Of a stretch of DNA of 64,000 bases, positions 32,091-43,915 are shown piece by piece. The translations under genes and the position numbers were made by a program. The DNA is taken from positions 496,001 to 560,000 of the forward strand of contig JADANN010000146.1 of NCBI GenBank assembly GCA_018806985.1. Direction: 5' to 3'. The DNA comes from Angiostrongylus vasorum. Taxonomy: Eukaryota; Nematoda; Chromadorea; Rhabditida; Metastrongylidae. How positions within the stretch are numbered: position 1 is the stretch's first letter; each line of letters starts with the position of its first letter. Below the pieces are notes generated by a model that was not told the DNA's origin, ran no database searches, and was given only the letters and a program-made list of their open reading frames with translations.

Positions 32091-32309
32091 TAAGGGTTGT
32101 GGTTAAAAAACTACGCGATTCTACCCAATGGTCCTGCGCAACTCACTAAAAGATGTAATTTGCAATCAACTAATAATTTTGCGTCTACCGATGATCCATC
32201 ACTATTCAAGGTTAGACCATTATTAGCAGTTTATAGGGAACTTCAGACAGAATAGCATGGTCTATAAGTTGCTATTAAGTGCTACATAATAGTCATCAGT
32301 TGCTGACGT

Positions 32310-33780
32310 ACATCCTAGCCCATCCCACAAACATCTGAATAGTTCAGGATCGCCTTCGCGACGCGCGTGCTTCCAGCGCGTACGTGCTGGAGTCCCTCGA
32401 TGTCACCACGCTTTATATAAACGTATCGAATGTCTCCGCTAAGCAAGCCACCCTCGAACTCTGTATGCAACACGAAAGAGGCAATAAATATGTATGGCTT
32501 CTCGATTGAGCAATTCATGGTTTTCGTAAAAGGCTGCCTAAATTGCAGAATGTTCAGATGGTTCGGGAAGTATTTCACACAAATGAGAAGGCTGGCAAGT
32601 GGTACAGCGACTGGAACCAAGCACTCCCACTTCTTTTTCATCTAAAGTTGAAATCCTCCTACTTGATCCCCGGCCGCTACTCTACTGTAATATATATCGG
32701 CGATTGTTTTGTCATCTGCTCAACCTAGGAGATAGACAGGCGTTTTGAATTGCTAAAGTCAACAGTCAAAGTAGATAAATTTCACCCGAGAGAAACCAAG
32801 TAAAGGTTGGCTTGCGTTTTTGAAAGTTCAAATTAACCTGTCCGAAAATGGCTGCATCACCAAGTAGCACCGAATGTCGTGCAACAAAAATATACTGGCT
32901 CATTACCTCGCCGCTCACCCCTCACATACCACTCGAAAAGTGGGCTTGTGAAAAACGAGCTTCGAACAGCCACCAGTGAGAGCACAGAAAGAGAGCAGAA
33001 GAAAGAGTCATTGAAACTGGAGCGGCAAATAGGCATTTCGGAAGACTACGAAACTGTAGCTCCTCGAGGTAGGCGTAGAGGAAAAAAACTAGATACCCAA
33101 ATGATAACAGTCATTGAAGTTGGCGCGACAAATAGGCATTTCGGAAGGCTACGAAACTGTAGCTCCTCGAGGCAGGCGTGGAGGAAAAAACTAGACACCC
33201 AAATGATAATTCTAGCGAAAATAAGGTCCCTTCGACTTGGCTTTCATTTCCTACGAAATGTGCATGGTTATAAAATGTTGCTTAAAAACAGCCGTTATAG
33301 AGAATTTGTTAGACGTAACTGAACTATCACAGAACACTTTGCGTCATCAGGCAGTTCATAACCGCTTCTATGATCGTCTATGCACAAGGGTAAGGCATAA
33401 TTGCACAATTCACCGTAACCGTAGAGATGGCGATTGCACGAGTTCAGATACAGTACACCTGCCATTTGTAGAATTTGGGAGGAAGAGCACATTGGCGAAA
33501 CGAATAAACTACTACGCGTCTATATAAAAGAATACCTAGATGGTTAGCGTGAAGTTGAGCAAAGTGCTCCACTAGTCGCATGTCGGACATAGACAAATAA
33601 CGAGGTGCTGAAGTAGAAGTCACAATCCTCGCACAGGAATCTAATAGTTCGACGCGTAAACCCCTCAAAGCTTTCTGGGTAAATCCCAAGGAAAATGAAC
33701 GGCAAGAAAGAATGCCTCATTGTTACGCGAGATCTCACACAATATTTGACACCTATATTAAATGTGAAAGTGGCTCATTA
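32310..33780 (+). pseudogene. Penelope-like element remnant, RT to C-terminus
   Basis: The plus strand encodes, with frameshifts, RT motif A LDVTTLYTNVSNVSAKQATL (near 32395), a MVREVFHTNEKAGKW segment where motif B is spoiled, and motif C YIGDCFVIC (32693-32704, Gly for Asp). A basic linker follows (SLPRRSPLTYHSKSGLVKNE), with an internal near-tandem repeat (two RQIGISEDYETVAP-like units about 90 bp apart, 33020 and 33125). Next come the pre-GIY segment, a decayed GIY-YIG (GDCTSSDTVHL, LAKRINYYASI) and a C-terminal EALKAFWVN-type stretch near 33665. Non-functional. Confidence 0.8.
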
Positions 33781-34278
33781 CCTATTCAAGTGAGCTCTGC
33801 AAGGATGGCTGCTTCGTGGACAGCCTCATCGAGAGCGGAGAGCAGATGAAGGACCTGTTTTTGTTCCTAACGTCACTGAAATCTTGGTATCGTGGTTTTT
33901 CTGCTGAGAAAATGGAGATGTTTGGCTGATTAGGTTTCATTTAACTTTATCTCTCCAACCCATAAAGGAAGGGAAATTAGCAAAAAAAATCAGCTTCTGT
34001 GAACAAGTAGCATATAACAATCTCTTATATGCCTAATAACGAAGAGCGTAATCTACGTGTAAAGATTTTAAGCACTTCGTAAAATCTGCGTAACAGGATA
34101 AAGAACTCATGCGGGATGTGAGCAGATAGCACGCTAGCTTGTAATGAAAACTGGTTCTCTTCCCTAAGCCGTTGCAATTTTCTTCATCAGAAGAGTTAAA
34201 TTTCATGAGATGATTCTTTCACGATGCATCTGCCGCGATAATATTGTCATTTAAAAAAAGACATCGTGCTGTGCTAGA
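33780..34278. other. No recognised feature
   Basis: No repeat match or plausible exon found. Confidence 0.3.
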
Positions 34279-34513
34279 GATGCGTGTGGCGCAGTGGTCG
34301 GAGGCGCGCTGCAACCCCTTCCATCCCTCCGGGGTCGCCAAATTGGTAATAGACTTGTCTGGGAGGTTAGCAGCACTGGTTGGATACATCGATAAGCCAC
34401 CGCTTATCCAGATATGCATTCAATGGCCTCCAAACGAGCTTAACGAAGACGAATTCATGGCGCATCCCTCAGGGGATTGATCAAAGCCGACAGCTCCATC
34501 CTTTATCCTTTAT
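34279..34513 (+). repeat. F1 SINE with deleted B-box region
   Basis: Intact A-box-like GATGCGTGTGGCGCAGTGGT. The segment holding the B box is missing: GAGGCGCGCTGCAA runs straight into CCCCTTCCATCCCTCCGGGG. The tail is normal (CCTTTATCCTTTATA). Such a copy should lack its internal promoter. Confidence 0.75.
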
Positions 34514-34519
34514 ACAAGC

Positions 34520-34650
34520 GAATTTAGAGCAGTGGTTAGCAGTGCTATAGAACACACAGTGTCGTTGATTCTACTCCACATTTTGGGTGAACCAAGCCCT
34601 TCTCCTCTCCGGAGTCGGTAAACTGATAATAATATCGGCAGACTAACTCT
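34520..34650 (+). repeat. tRNA-like SINE fragment, F1/F2-related
   Basis: A-box-like TTTAGAGCAGTGGTTAGCAG, B-box-like CGTTGATTCTACTCC, then a body with CTCTCCGGAGTCGGTAAACT. Confidence 0.45.
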
Positions 34651-34654
34651 AGTT

Positions 34655-34755
34655 ATTGTCTCATGAATTCTGTTTCATATTCTGCATTGATGAAGATGAA
34701 GAAGCCGAAATGTTAGCCGAATAAATCTATTAATCAACCTCGGTAAGCTCAACAG
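34655..34755 (+). repeat. F6 right-arm fragment
   Basis: TTGATGAAGATGAAGAAGCC, then GAAATGTTAGCCGAATAAAT and CAACCTCGGTAAG; decayed hammerhead-like core. Confidence 0.5.
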
Positions 34756-34949
34756 TTTAAATACATGTTGATCAAGTTATTGCACTCTCCAAATATGCAT
34801 TCAATCATATCTACGATGTTACGAATAGAATCAAATGAACAACCCACTCTATTTTCACGTTGTACTAACCCTTTTTTGGTAACTATTAGCTGCTCTGTGA
34901 CGTTCAACAGACAGTTTATTCCACCAGAAAGGTAACATTAAAACTGAGA

Positions 34950-35330
34950 ACGACTAACACATATTTACGAACGAAGCTTTCAATATCCTTAATCACTATC
35001 GCGCCAATAGATACAGATCCAACCTCACTGAAGTGCAAAAAACGTGGAATACGAGATGTACGAGATCTCAAAAGATTGAAAAACATACGACTATCCTCTA
35101 GTGATAAAGGTAGAGAGTTTGTAGTAAATCCTTATCAGTTAGATGTTGATATAACGGAAAAGCATCTTGAAGATGCTTCACTTTATCACCCATTGCTGAG
35201 AAGGAGTTTAAAAGCAAATACCGAAAATTGAGCCACGAATGGATCAAAATGGCAAGGGCTGCTGGTTTAAAACCAGTTATCTCTCAACTAAAAGTTGACT
35301 TCGTATTCTTGTTGAGCAAACACGAGGTGT
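34950..35330 (+). pseudogene. Penelope-like element remnant, N-terminal RT region
   Basis: The plus strand encodes RLKNIRLSSSDKGREFVVNP (DKGGxFVV-like first RT block), ITEKHLEDASLYHPLLR, then YRKLSHEWIKMARAAGLKPV ending at about 35300. The same peptide is seen in the PLE at 53170 (YRKLNSKWVNVAKAAGFK). It stops where an oppositely oriented PLE 3' end begins (35345). Confidence 0.75.
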
Positions 35331-35344
35331 TATTTTATTTCTTT

Positions 35345-36555
35345 ATTTACGTACAAGCTGACGTCTCGGCGGATTTCGCCGTCCTCAGAGCCTCGAAAGG
35401 TCAAGTTGACAACCATCTATTCGGCCAAACACCTCCATAACCAAACAGAGAAAACGCTGAACCAAGATTTCAATCACATTGAACACAGCTTTGCACATTC
35501 ACCGCTTTCTATGAGGCTTCCACTGAGTATGTCGCGTGGAGACCAACCGCCAGAGTTCACATGGAAGCGTAATATGCCCCTCCCATCAAAATAACAGCCT
35601 TATATACTGCCCAATATCACGCGTGATAATGAGGAATTCTTCCCTGCGGTTCATTTTCGGGTTTCTGGAATTAATTCAGAACGTCTCGAGAACTTTGCGC
35701 GCTTGTGTTCTCAATTCGTGTGCGAGGATCGTGACCCGTACTTCAAAGTCCTCCCCGCTATGTCTCTGGGTCCTATGCGTGCCTAGTGGGGTGTTTCGTT
35801 TACGTTTACAGACTAGAAGTTCTTTTTATGCGGACACAGAGTGGTCTACCCGTTTCGCCAATGTATTCATCTCCGCACGTCTTACAGGAGATCAGATAAA
35901 CTGTACCCGAGCTCATGCAATCACCGTCTCTACCATTAGGGGCAAACTATGCAATTCTGCGTTGCACATAGACGGTCATATAGGCGGTTACGAACTACTT
36001 GGCGCCTAAGATTACTCGGTGGCATTTCAACTACGTTTACCGAATTCTCTAGACCCGCCCTTTTTAAGCAGCGTTTTATAGCTGCACTTACATCATTTGA
36101 GATGAAGGGTAGGATAAACGGGACCATTTTATCGCTAGAGTTGTCGTTTGGAGGCCTAGGATTTCCTCTACACCTGTCCCGAGCTACAGTTTCGTAGCCA
36201 TTAGAAATAGCTATTTGCCGCGTCAAGTTTCGGGACTCCTCTCTCTGCTCCCTTCGTGTGCACACGCTGTGGTAGCTGTTCGAAACATGTTTTTCACAAG
36301 CGCCCTTTTCGTGTGAGAGGGGTGAGAGGGAGAGGTAATGAACCAAGATGTTTTTACTACTTGGCTTTCGATACCATTTCGTAACGTAGCCGTTTTCTGA
36401 TAGGTTAATTCGCACGTTCAGAAATGGAAGCCAGTTTTCTTTTTGTTTCTCTCGGGTGAGCTTAATTTACTTTGACTGATCGTTCAACAACTCGAAACAT
36501 TTGTCAATTTCCTCTTGTGTATATACTATGTATATTGGGCAGTTTATAAGCCTGT
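35345..36555 (-). pseudogene. Penelope-like element, best-preserved GIY-YIG half
   Basis: Minus strand: CFELLNDQSK (end of RT, 36480), RINLSENGYVTKWYRKPSSK and NILVHYLSLSPLSHEKGA, the linker RQIAISNGYETVARDRCRGN, and the pre-GIY NVVEMPPSNLRRQVVRNRLY. The GIY-YIG core is CPNGRDGDCMSSGTVYLISC followed by DEYIGETGRPLCVRIK (35810-35940), then the C-terminal region and the hammerhead-like 3' end at 35356-35392. One uninterrupted frame covers 35936-36415; elsewhere shifts occur. The RT catalytic part is absent. Confidence 0.85.
35356..35392 (-). ncRNA. Hammerhead-like motif, one core change (PLE 3' end)
   Basis: Minus strand GGCU, CUGAGGA, C, GGC-GAAAUCC-GCC (extendable), GAGA for GAAA, C, GUC, AGCU. 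Stem II is strong; the A-to-G change in the core should reduce or abolish activity. Confidence 0.5.
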
Positions 36556-36674
36556 TATTCTGATGAGATGGGTACATTACAATTCCACGTGAACTCTGTG
36601 CGGTTGGTCTCCACGCGACATACTCAGTTCTTGGTTCCGGTGTCAAGTACAAAAAAAAATTACAAAACTACTAG

Positions 36675-38720
36675 AAGGAAGGCCAACAGAGGCTGCGATG
36701 TCGAAACAGTCGGACTACTTGGCAGTCCATATTACATAAGGTTCTCCTTTAAATTCTGCCCATATATGCTGTTGCGACACCTCTTAAGCTTATAAAAAAG
36801 AAACTGGTCTTTCAGGGTCAATAAATAGCTCGGGTAAAATAACACGCGGAAGTTGATGTGATGACAGCACGATAACAAATTCTTTCTCGACAAATGTCGA
36901 TAACCTGTTATTTATTTCGCTTTTATTGAAGGAAGTGCAACATTACAGTAATGTGAAAAATGCTGACCAAAAAATAGCAAAAGAACGACTGGATACACCC
37001 ACACACACCATACACACACATACACATACATACATATACAAACATACATTTACATACATAGCCACATACATGCACAAACACGTACACACATACTCATATA
37101 CACACACTTATACACGCACATATACATACAGGCACATACACACATACAGACACACATACGCACCACATACAGACAGACATACATGCACATACAACATACA
37201 CAGATGCACACATCCATGCAAACGAGAACTCCCTGATGAAGAAGCCACGTATGTTGTGGTTCTCTAATGAGAGCCCAGAACTGCCCTGTGAGACCATTCA
37301 ACGAGGAATGTGTCGTACCGCACTCAGGACGTCACAGACCACGTTTCAGTGATGAAACGATCACTCCGGAATCCGCTTGTAACGGAAATATTTGTGCTTT
37401 TTAGGGAAAGGATAGAGAGCTCAGCCGATGCGTGGAAAAAACCACTAATGCATAGTAACTTTGATCTCTAGGACCGTACCACACCCACATATTGCATAAG
37501 TCTGAGCGGGCATAAAGAAAAAGCAAACGTTTGAATACTTGAGGTGAATGGCTGGCTTCGTATCAGTGTTTTCTGCTCTGCACTTTTTCAAAGACTCTGC
37601 TTGTTAACGGTTCACTGAAACTGACCACGAAACCCAAACGAGAAGGATAGATGATATGCTAGAAAATGGAAGCAAAGACAGCTTATAGGTAAATCTGGTG
37701 CTGCGCGACAGGTTGAACCTCTCTACTGAATCCGGATGAATTTCCGAACAATGACAGCCAGACCTTAACCGGCACTTCGGCAAGCTCTACGTATACCAGC
37801 GTATAATCGGCTCTAAATTCCGACATTCTATTCTACTAATCACTACATCCCTATCATTCTGGACACCAGATAATTGAACCTATCACTTGGATGTTAACAT
37901 GCGACTTATTGAGACGTTGTCAGCACGTTTAACAATCGAATCAAAATAGAAAAAAAAGAGTTTCCTTGATTTTTATACGACCCGTCATTCAGATCTACTG
38001 TACGGATTCCAGCAATCCCCACATTCGATTCGTCTCCTCTCAATCATCAGCCACTGAGGTCTTTCCAACGAGTTCCCACCTGTATGTCAAAGAATGATTT
38101 TTCCCGCACCAATTTCCCTTGAAAGATGAGCGGCTTTCGGAATCCGTGTGCGGGATCCAACCAGCACCGTGCTCGTAATTATCGGCATCACCACCATTGT
38201 GTTATCCGCTCCCCAATAATCGAACAAAATTCTTCACATAATAGAACACTCTCTCCTCTGACAAGCTCCCTATCAGTTGGCATCCACAACGCTATCTCAT
38301 TATCGTGCTGTCGGAGACGCGGAAATAGAATAAGTTCGTAGCAGTTCCGAGTCCCGATTGCACTTTCAGTGAAAAAAACTACCCTCCACGTCACATTAAT
38401 CATTCGGAACGGAACCTGCCAGAGGATCGCATTTTTGAGCACTTTTTACGTTGCTTAAAGATTAATGACAGCCAGATGCTTATACAATGAAGCAGCTGTG
38501 GCTTTCTCAGAGCAAAGAGCCATAGAAATTGTTCCTGTTTGTGGTGATACACCACTTTAAGGCATTAAAGAACTAGTATTTTTCCTCGTTTGTGGAAATT
38601 CATATCTGTTGTTGAAGCTCATTCCAAGGTATGAATTATTCGGTCCTGACTTCTATTACAACGATAAAGTAAACTGTAAAGGATAAAGCATCCATCGTTG
38701 ATCAATCCTTTAGGAATGTG
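36675..38720 (+). repeat. Segmental duplication block C, copy 2
   Basis: Colinear with 14600-16690 (see that entry). Its own insertions are the ACATA-type microsatellite at 36990-37215 and the loss of the F5 and F6 pieces. The exon-like frame of copy 1 is broken here. Confidence 0.65.
36990..37215. repeat. (CACATA)n-type microsatellite, about 220 bp
   Basis: Imperfect ACACAC, ACATACAT and CACATA units. Both strands are open only because of the repeat. It interrupts block C copy 2. Confidence 0.9.
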
Positions 38721-38960
38721 CCATGCATTCGATTTCATTGAGCATCACTATAGCTCACTGAATGCATATCTAGCCTACTTAACCACTTGGAATGGCCTAA
38801 GGATAAAACAAATCAGCATTTCCATCCTCCTAGACATGTTTGGTATCAATTTGTTGGTCCAGAAGGAATGAATGGATAGGCCTACCTTAAAGGGCGGGCT
38901 CGAACCAAAGACCACGTAAGTACTGCAGAGTACCTCTGTCCTCTTCACTACACGCGCTCG
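38677..38960 (-). repeat. F1 SINE, full length but diverged
   Basis: TAAAGGATAAAGCATCCATC end, GTGCCATGCATTCGATTTCA, body, head end CTACACGCGCTCG. No clear B box remains. Confidence 0.7.
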
Positions 38961-39234
38961 AATGAAGCATTAGTAATAAATAGCAAAATTATAGAGTGGT
39001 TGAAAAGTGATATATTCACCAAATCGACCATGGCAAATGAATTTATTCGATTCTCCAGCCAGTTTAATCATTTTACTCGAAATAGTTTAAAATGTAAATA
39101 ACAAAGTGAAATCCAATGTCAAATAGTCCTGATGAAGAATCGCCATAGAAATAGAATATCCATATAAGACGACACTTATTATTGGTCTACAAAAAGTAAT
39201 AAAACTTTGCAAGTTAGTTATAGTAGTAGCACGA

Positions 39235-42200
39235 ATAACTCTTCGTCTATCACCTGTATCACCTGTAGCCCCGTTGATCGTCGAGTGACTTGAGCGGGCG
39301 CCAGTAAACCTTCCATTTTTCTCTGTCGTGTGCAAGAGTAGCCCAGTGGGTTCTCCTCGCTCTAGGAACTCGTCGAGCATCACATCTTTCTTCTAGGTTC
39401 TTCGTGAAGAACTCTGACCATCGGGTCGGTGGTCTTCCTGCAGTGTGTTTGACATCCCGAGGAATCCAGTCACTAACGGCTCTTGTTGTCATCGGTTGTC
39501 ATTCATACGCGTTACGTGTCCGGCCCACCTTGTCTTCGACTGTTTGGCGTACAGAACGACATCTTTGGTTTTTGATCGTTGAAGCAGGTCGGAGCTTCGG
39601 ATCCCATCCCTTACTTGTGTGAAACGGGATAATCCTAGTATCGGCCTTTCGACTGCGCGTTCGATAAAGCTGAGTGATCTTTCATCCTGCTTACGCAGCG
39701 ACCAGGGTTTCTGACGCATACGTTAGGGCAGGAAGTACCGTTGAGTCGAAAAGGTAGGGCATGGAGTCAAGTGTTCTTTGTTCTCTCCACTACATCCTCG
39801 ATGCACTTGAAAGCTCTCCCAAGCCGCTTGTTTCCTTCTGCTCAACTCTGCAGCTAAGTCGCTCATCACATTGATTTCGCTAGACATAACTGGAGTATTC
39901 GGAGATATTCGTTCCGTTAATCGTGAGTGGGGCATACGAAACCAATTCGTTCCTCATGAACATCGTTTTTGTGAGATTTAGTCCAAGACCAATCTTTCCA
40001 TAGGCTTTATCAAAGTCGGCAAGCATACGTTCCGCTTGGCAATGCTTGGTGTTATAAGGACGATGTCATCAGCAAAGCGAAGATGGTGTAACTGCCGACC
40101 ATCGATTTTCACTCCCATATTATCCCATTCCAATGTTGGCACGACGTTCTGGATGATGTCGGTAAATAATTTCGGCGAGATGGTATCGGCTTTTCTAACC
40201 CACGTCAACGTTAATATCGTTATAGAATGGTGAAACATTTGCAAATTTTTTGTACAGCTCACGAAGAGTCTTTATGTACTGAGTAGGGACTCCTTGACTA
40301 TCAAGGGCTTCCATGACTGCTTCTATGTCCAGTTGAATCAACGGCCTTCTGCAAATCGATGAAAGTGAGACAGAGCGGTGCTGGTCTTCCACTGAGTAGG
40401 GACCCTGCATTAAGACAGGTAACGTGTGAAGAGTCGAGCCAGTGTGTTTACGAGGACTGGCGGAAGGTTCTTCAGGTGTTCTGATCTTATCCTGTCCGGA
40501 CCTGGTGCTGCTCGATTTTTTACCGACGAAATGGCATGTCGGATTTCGGAAGGGAGAAGCGGTGGTACAACAACATATCCATCCTCCTTTATATCATATA
40601 ACGGAAGATGGATGTGGCTATCAAAAAGATCTGAGTAGTATTCGTGAATGGTTTTCTCCATTGCCTTTCTGGACGGTGTAACTGTTCCATCTGAGCGTCG
40701 GAGTGCAATCAGCTTGGTCCTGTAATTGGTGAAGCCTCGATGGGCTTCGCGAATGCCTTTTCCCAGCCTCTGCAGCTTTCGACCATTACTGCTGCTCTTC
40801 TCTCTTTAAGATCTTCTTTTATCGCCTGTCTGCATTGTTTTGCAAGTTTGGATGTTAGTTCGCGGTTGCCTGCAGCTCTTGCGATTCCACGTTAGCGTAT
40901 CAGCTCAAGTGTTTCTGGAGACAGACGTCTCTTGGTGACTTTCGAACTCTCAGCTTTCATAGCGCTAACGTAGAAGATGTTGAATGAGCCAATCGTATTC
41001 TTTGTCGATGTTATCGACAACGGCACCCTCCCAACAGCCGACTAATGAATTGAATAAGTCCCAGTTTGCGGTGGTTCCGGGACTCCGGTTTTTGAATTTA
41101 GCGGCTTTTTTTCTCCTTTGCGCGAGAAATAGAACCTTGCATGAAGGAGACGGTGGTCTGATCAGGTGTAGAATTTAGGGACAACAGCGACTTCGGTTAG
41201 GCAAAACCGTCTATTTATGATGTGGTCTATTTCGTTATGGCGCTCTCCATTGGGGAACTCCCACGTCCAGCGCTGAGGGTAGGGCTTTTGAAATTGAGAG
41301 TTACCATGGATGGTCTCGGTCGCCATGATAAACTCAGATAGCCGCCCACCATGTTCGTTCCATTCTAATCCATGGATCCCAATGTGACGTTCTTCAGACG
41401 TTCTTCTTGGTCCAATCTTGGCATTGAGATCTCCAGTGATGACCTTGAAGAATGTATGGTTTTCTCTGTAGAACTTCTCCAAGTCCATGTAGAACGCTTC
41501 TACTTCTTCGCCATAGTTGGTGTCGTCGCGTAAACGACAAAGATTGTCAAAGTTGGGATTGATCCAAATCTTTTGTCTGATTCGGGTTGTAAGCTGTTCG
41601 AATGAATCCATGTTCATGGACAAACTCGTGTTGACGAAAACGCCAACGCCGCTGCCGCCGACTCCTCTACTGTCGCATATTCCGAGGAAGAGTTCTTCTC
41701 TGTTGTCATAGACGGTGTTGAATGGGTGGCGTCCTCTCGTCTCGGCCAGGCCGATGACGTCGTACCTTATGCTTCTAGCCTGCATGAGCAAGTCTTCCAT
41801 CGAGGACTCGGATGCAAGGGTACGTGCATTGTTGGTACAAATCATCACCATAGTTCTTCGTGATCCAGGCAGCTTCCATTGGCTCCTGAGATTTTAGCAG
41901 CCTCTCCGTGCTCGTCCTACCCAACGCTGCGAAATTGTGGGCCCTTTGTGGTCAGGGGAATGAGGCCCGTTTGTTTTTACTGTGTTTAGCATTTTGAAAC
42001 TCGCGTATGGATTGCTGGGCCCTGAACGTGGGGGCTGGGTATACTCACGGGTATCTTGCCAGGCTCTTCCAAAGTGGACATGGAGCTTATTTGTTGGAGG
42101 CGACTCCTAGCCGCCTCCTATATACTTCACTGTCACTTGATTGCAGGCTTTGGCCGAATTGTCTCGTAGAATACAATCCGCATAAGCGAGAAAGCACCCA

Positions 42201-42395
42201 CACACGTATGCATGAATACGCCTAGCATATACAGAAAGTATGTGCCAGGGCAGAGCAGAAACAGGGAGTCCATCCCCTGGATCCACTTGCGCCTCACGGA
42301 AGCAAATGTCGCTTTTGGTCCGCGATTAAACCCCTATCCGTCAACTCGGGACCCGCCACCCTAACCTCGCGACTAACCGGCTCAAGATCCCCTCA
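39235..42395 (-). mobile_element. RTE-clade non-LTR retrotransposon, near full length, inactivated
   Basis: Minus strand, 5' to 3': a 5' region of about 500 bp (41852-42395; the same sequence recurs on plus at 57185). An AP endonuclease frame follows (41162-41851) with [43 protein letters not shown] and [11 protein letters not shown] degenerate linker precedes the RT with AAPGPDRIRSEHLKNLPPVL (near 40560), DTISPKLFT and LRFADDIVLIT (FADD at 40065-40076). The C-terminus ends WAGHVTRMNDNR, DWIPRDVKHTAGRPPTRW and KWKVYWRPLKSLDDQRGYR. Stops and shifts divide it into at least six frames, so it is not autonomous now. Confidence 0.9.
41162..41851 (-). pseudogene. RTE apurinic/apyrimidinic-type endonuclease frame
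   Basis: 229 codons in one open frame, about the size of a whole APE domain. It holds LAETRGRHPFN (catalytic Glu block), GDLNAK (GDFN-like) and the terminal NEIDHI (SDH-like) motif. Its stop ends the frame before the RT, where an intact RTE protein would continue, hence pseudogene. Confidence 0.8.
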
Positions 42396-42605
42396 TATGA
42401 GGGAGATCTGTGAGACTCCTTGTCTATGGTGTAATCAATTAGTATTGAGGACAACACCCTGCTTTTCACGATGCAATATTGCCGACAAAAGAACAGCGGA
42501 AAATGAAGTATTCCGAATGAAAAACGGAAGTAGAGAAGTATGGAAAAAACAAAAAAAGAGAAATACGTGTTCTGTTCTAGGGAATGAAAACAATTTGGAG
42601 AAATC

Positions 42606-42915
42606 ATAACCCATCGCCAGTTCGTAGCCCAACTGAGCTTCCGCGTTTTGCTCATATCTCAGTGTCTTTGTGATTTTTGTGGTTGTATTTCACAATTTAT
42701 AGAATTCAGATTACAAAGTGATGAGCAGAAAATAGAGGCCGAGAGAATGGCAGAACAAGGCCCCTCAGTGGTGCCGTGCGTAACAAGTGAGCCCCCCGAA
42801 AGGGTAATCGCGGTTAGATCTGACCTGGGTTCCAAGTTTTGCAAATATCTTAGAATCATTATGGTTGCATTTCACATAATACCTTGTTGTGAAAAAATAA
42901 TGGGTAGTACTCTCA
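42606..42915 (+). repeat. Two F5 SINE copies in direct tandem
   Basis: The first piece (42606-42712) lacks its head (GTAGCCCAACTGAGCTTCCG to TTGTGGTTGTATTTCACAA). The second (42718-42915) has the head CCCTCAGTGGTGCCGTGCGT, GGTAATCGCGG and TTGCATTTCACATAATACC. Confidence 0.65.
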
Positions 42916-43104
42916 CCAAGCATCAGTCATAATGACTTCTTGTCCTAGGAATCAAAAGTATGCCTCACTTTTTGAATTTTCTCTACCTGTGGCGAATTGC
43001 CAATCTTCTTGTTTAAATAGTCTCGTAAAGAATTTTTTATGGTTTACTTAAAAGTTATGGCTTAGGTCAACGTAGGTCGAGTTACTACTAGTTATTAGTT
43101 ACTA

Positions 43105-43260
43105 TGCACAGAATGGTGCATGCAGTGCAGTGGTTAAAAGTATCCACTCATACACCCATTGGTTTTGGTTCGATCCCACTTCTCAAGGAAGCAAAGGCCT
43201 CCCGACCACTGCACAGCAGTGCGAAATTGGTTACGCTTTATCTAACACGTTACGTTTATA
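43105..43260 (+). repeat. tRNA-like SINE head, unclassified
   Basis: TGCAGTGCAGTGGTTAAAAG (A-box-like) and GGTTCGATCCC (perfect B-box consensus) are 35 bp apart. The rest does not fold as a tRNA and trails into unrelated DNA. Confidence 0.5.
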
Positions 43261-43915
43261 TACGGAACATATAACATATAACGGAACATTATATAAAAGA
43301 ACAACAAAGCAAACGAGATTCTCTGCTGCTTTTTCTGTCGTTTTTTTCTTCTTTTCGAAAACCAAGTCGATCAAAGGGCGGCAGCTTTTTCGTGTATTGC
43401 TTTGTGGCGTGTTCTATGTTTGCTTGTGTTTCGCCGAACGATTATGTCCATTCGACCCATCTTTATAGTTAAAATGGAGAGCGCTTGGGTTAGCGAATGA
43501 AAAGCAATATTTCACACAGCTTCTAGATCAATGATACTATATGTTAGCCGTTTACTTAAATTTTAGCTTCGTGCAAACGAGGGGAAATATTTCCTTAAGA
43601 GCTCCATTGTGACCTCATAATGGGTCATAAAATCATCTACAGAAAAAGTGAGATTCTCGTCAGGTTTGTAAATTTTACCAATCGATGTTTCCAATACAGG
43701 AACAACTCAGGTGTCATCAAACATGAAACAAAAGGTATCGAAATATCGATGAAATCAATCAGGATCACACGATATAGTTACTATAGCAGTAGAGGTAGTA
43801 CACTTAAGTAATCCTCATGATTGGTGAAGGATTTTTGACAGGATTCCGTGGACGGACATAAACCCAGTCGTACACGTGCAAACAGACACATGTGTTCAAT
43901 GTATACATAGGTACA
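43260..43915. other. No recognised feature
   Basis: Only short ORFs, with no match to other parts of the window. Confidence 0.3.

Noticed and set aside
36926..37301. Open frames of His/Thr/Tyr or Cys/Met/Val repeats
   Set aside because: Generated by the CACATA-type microsatellite.
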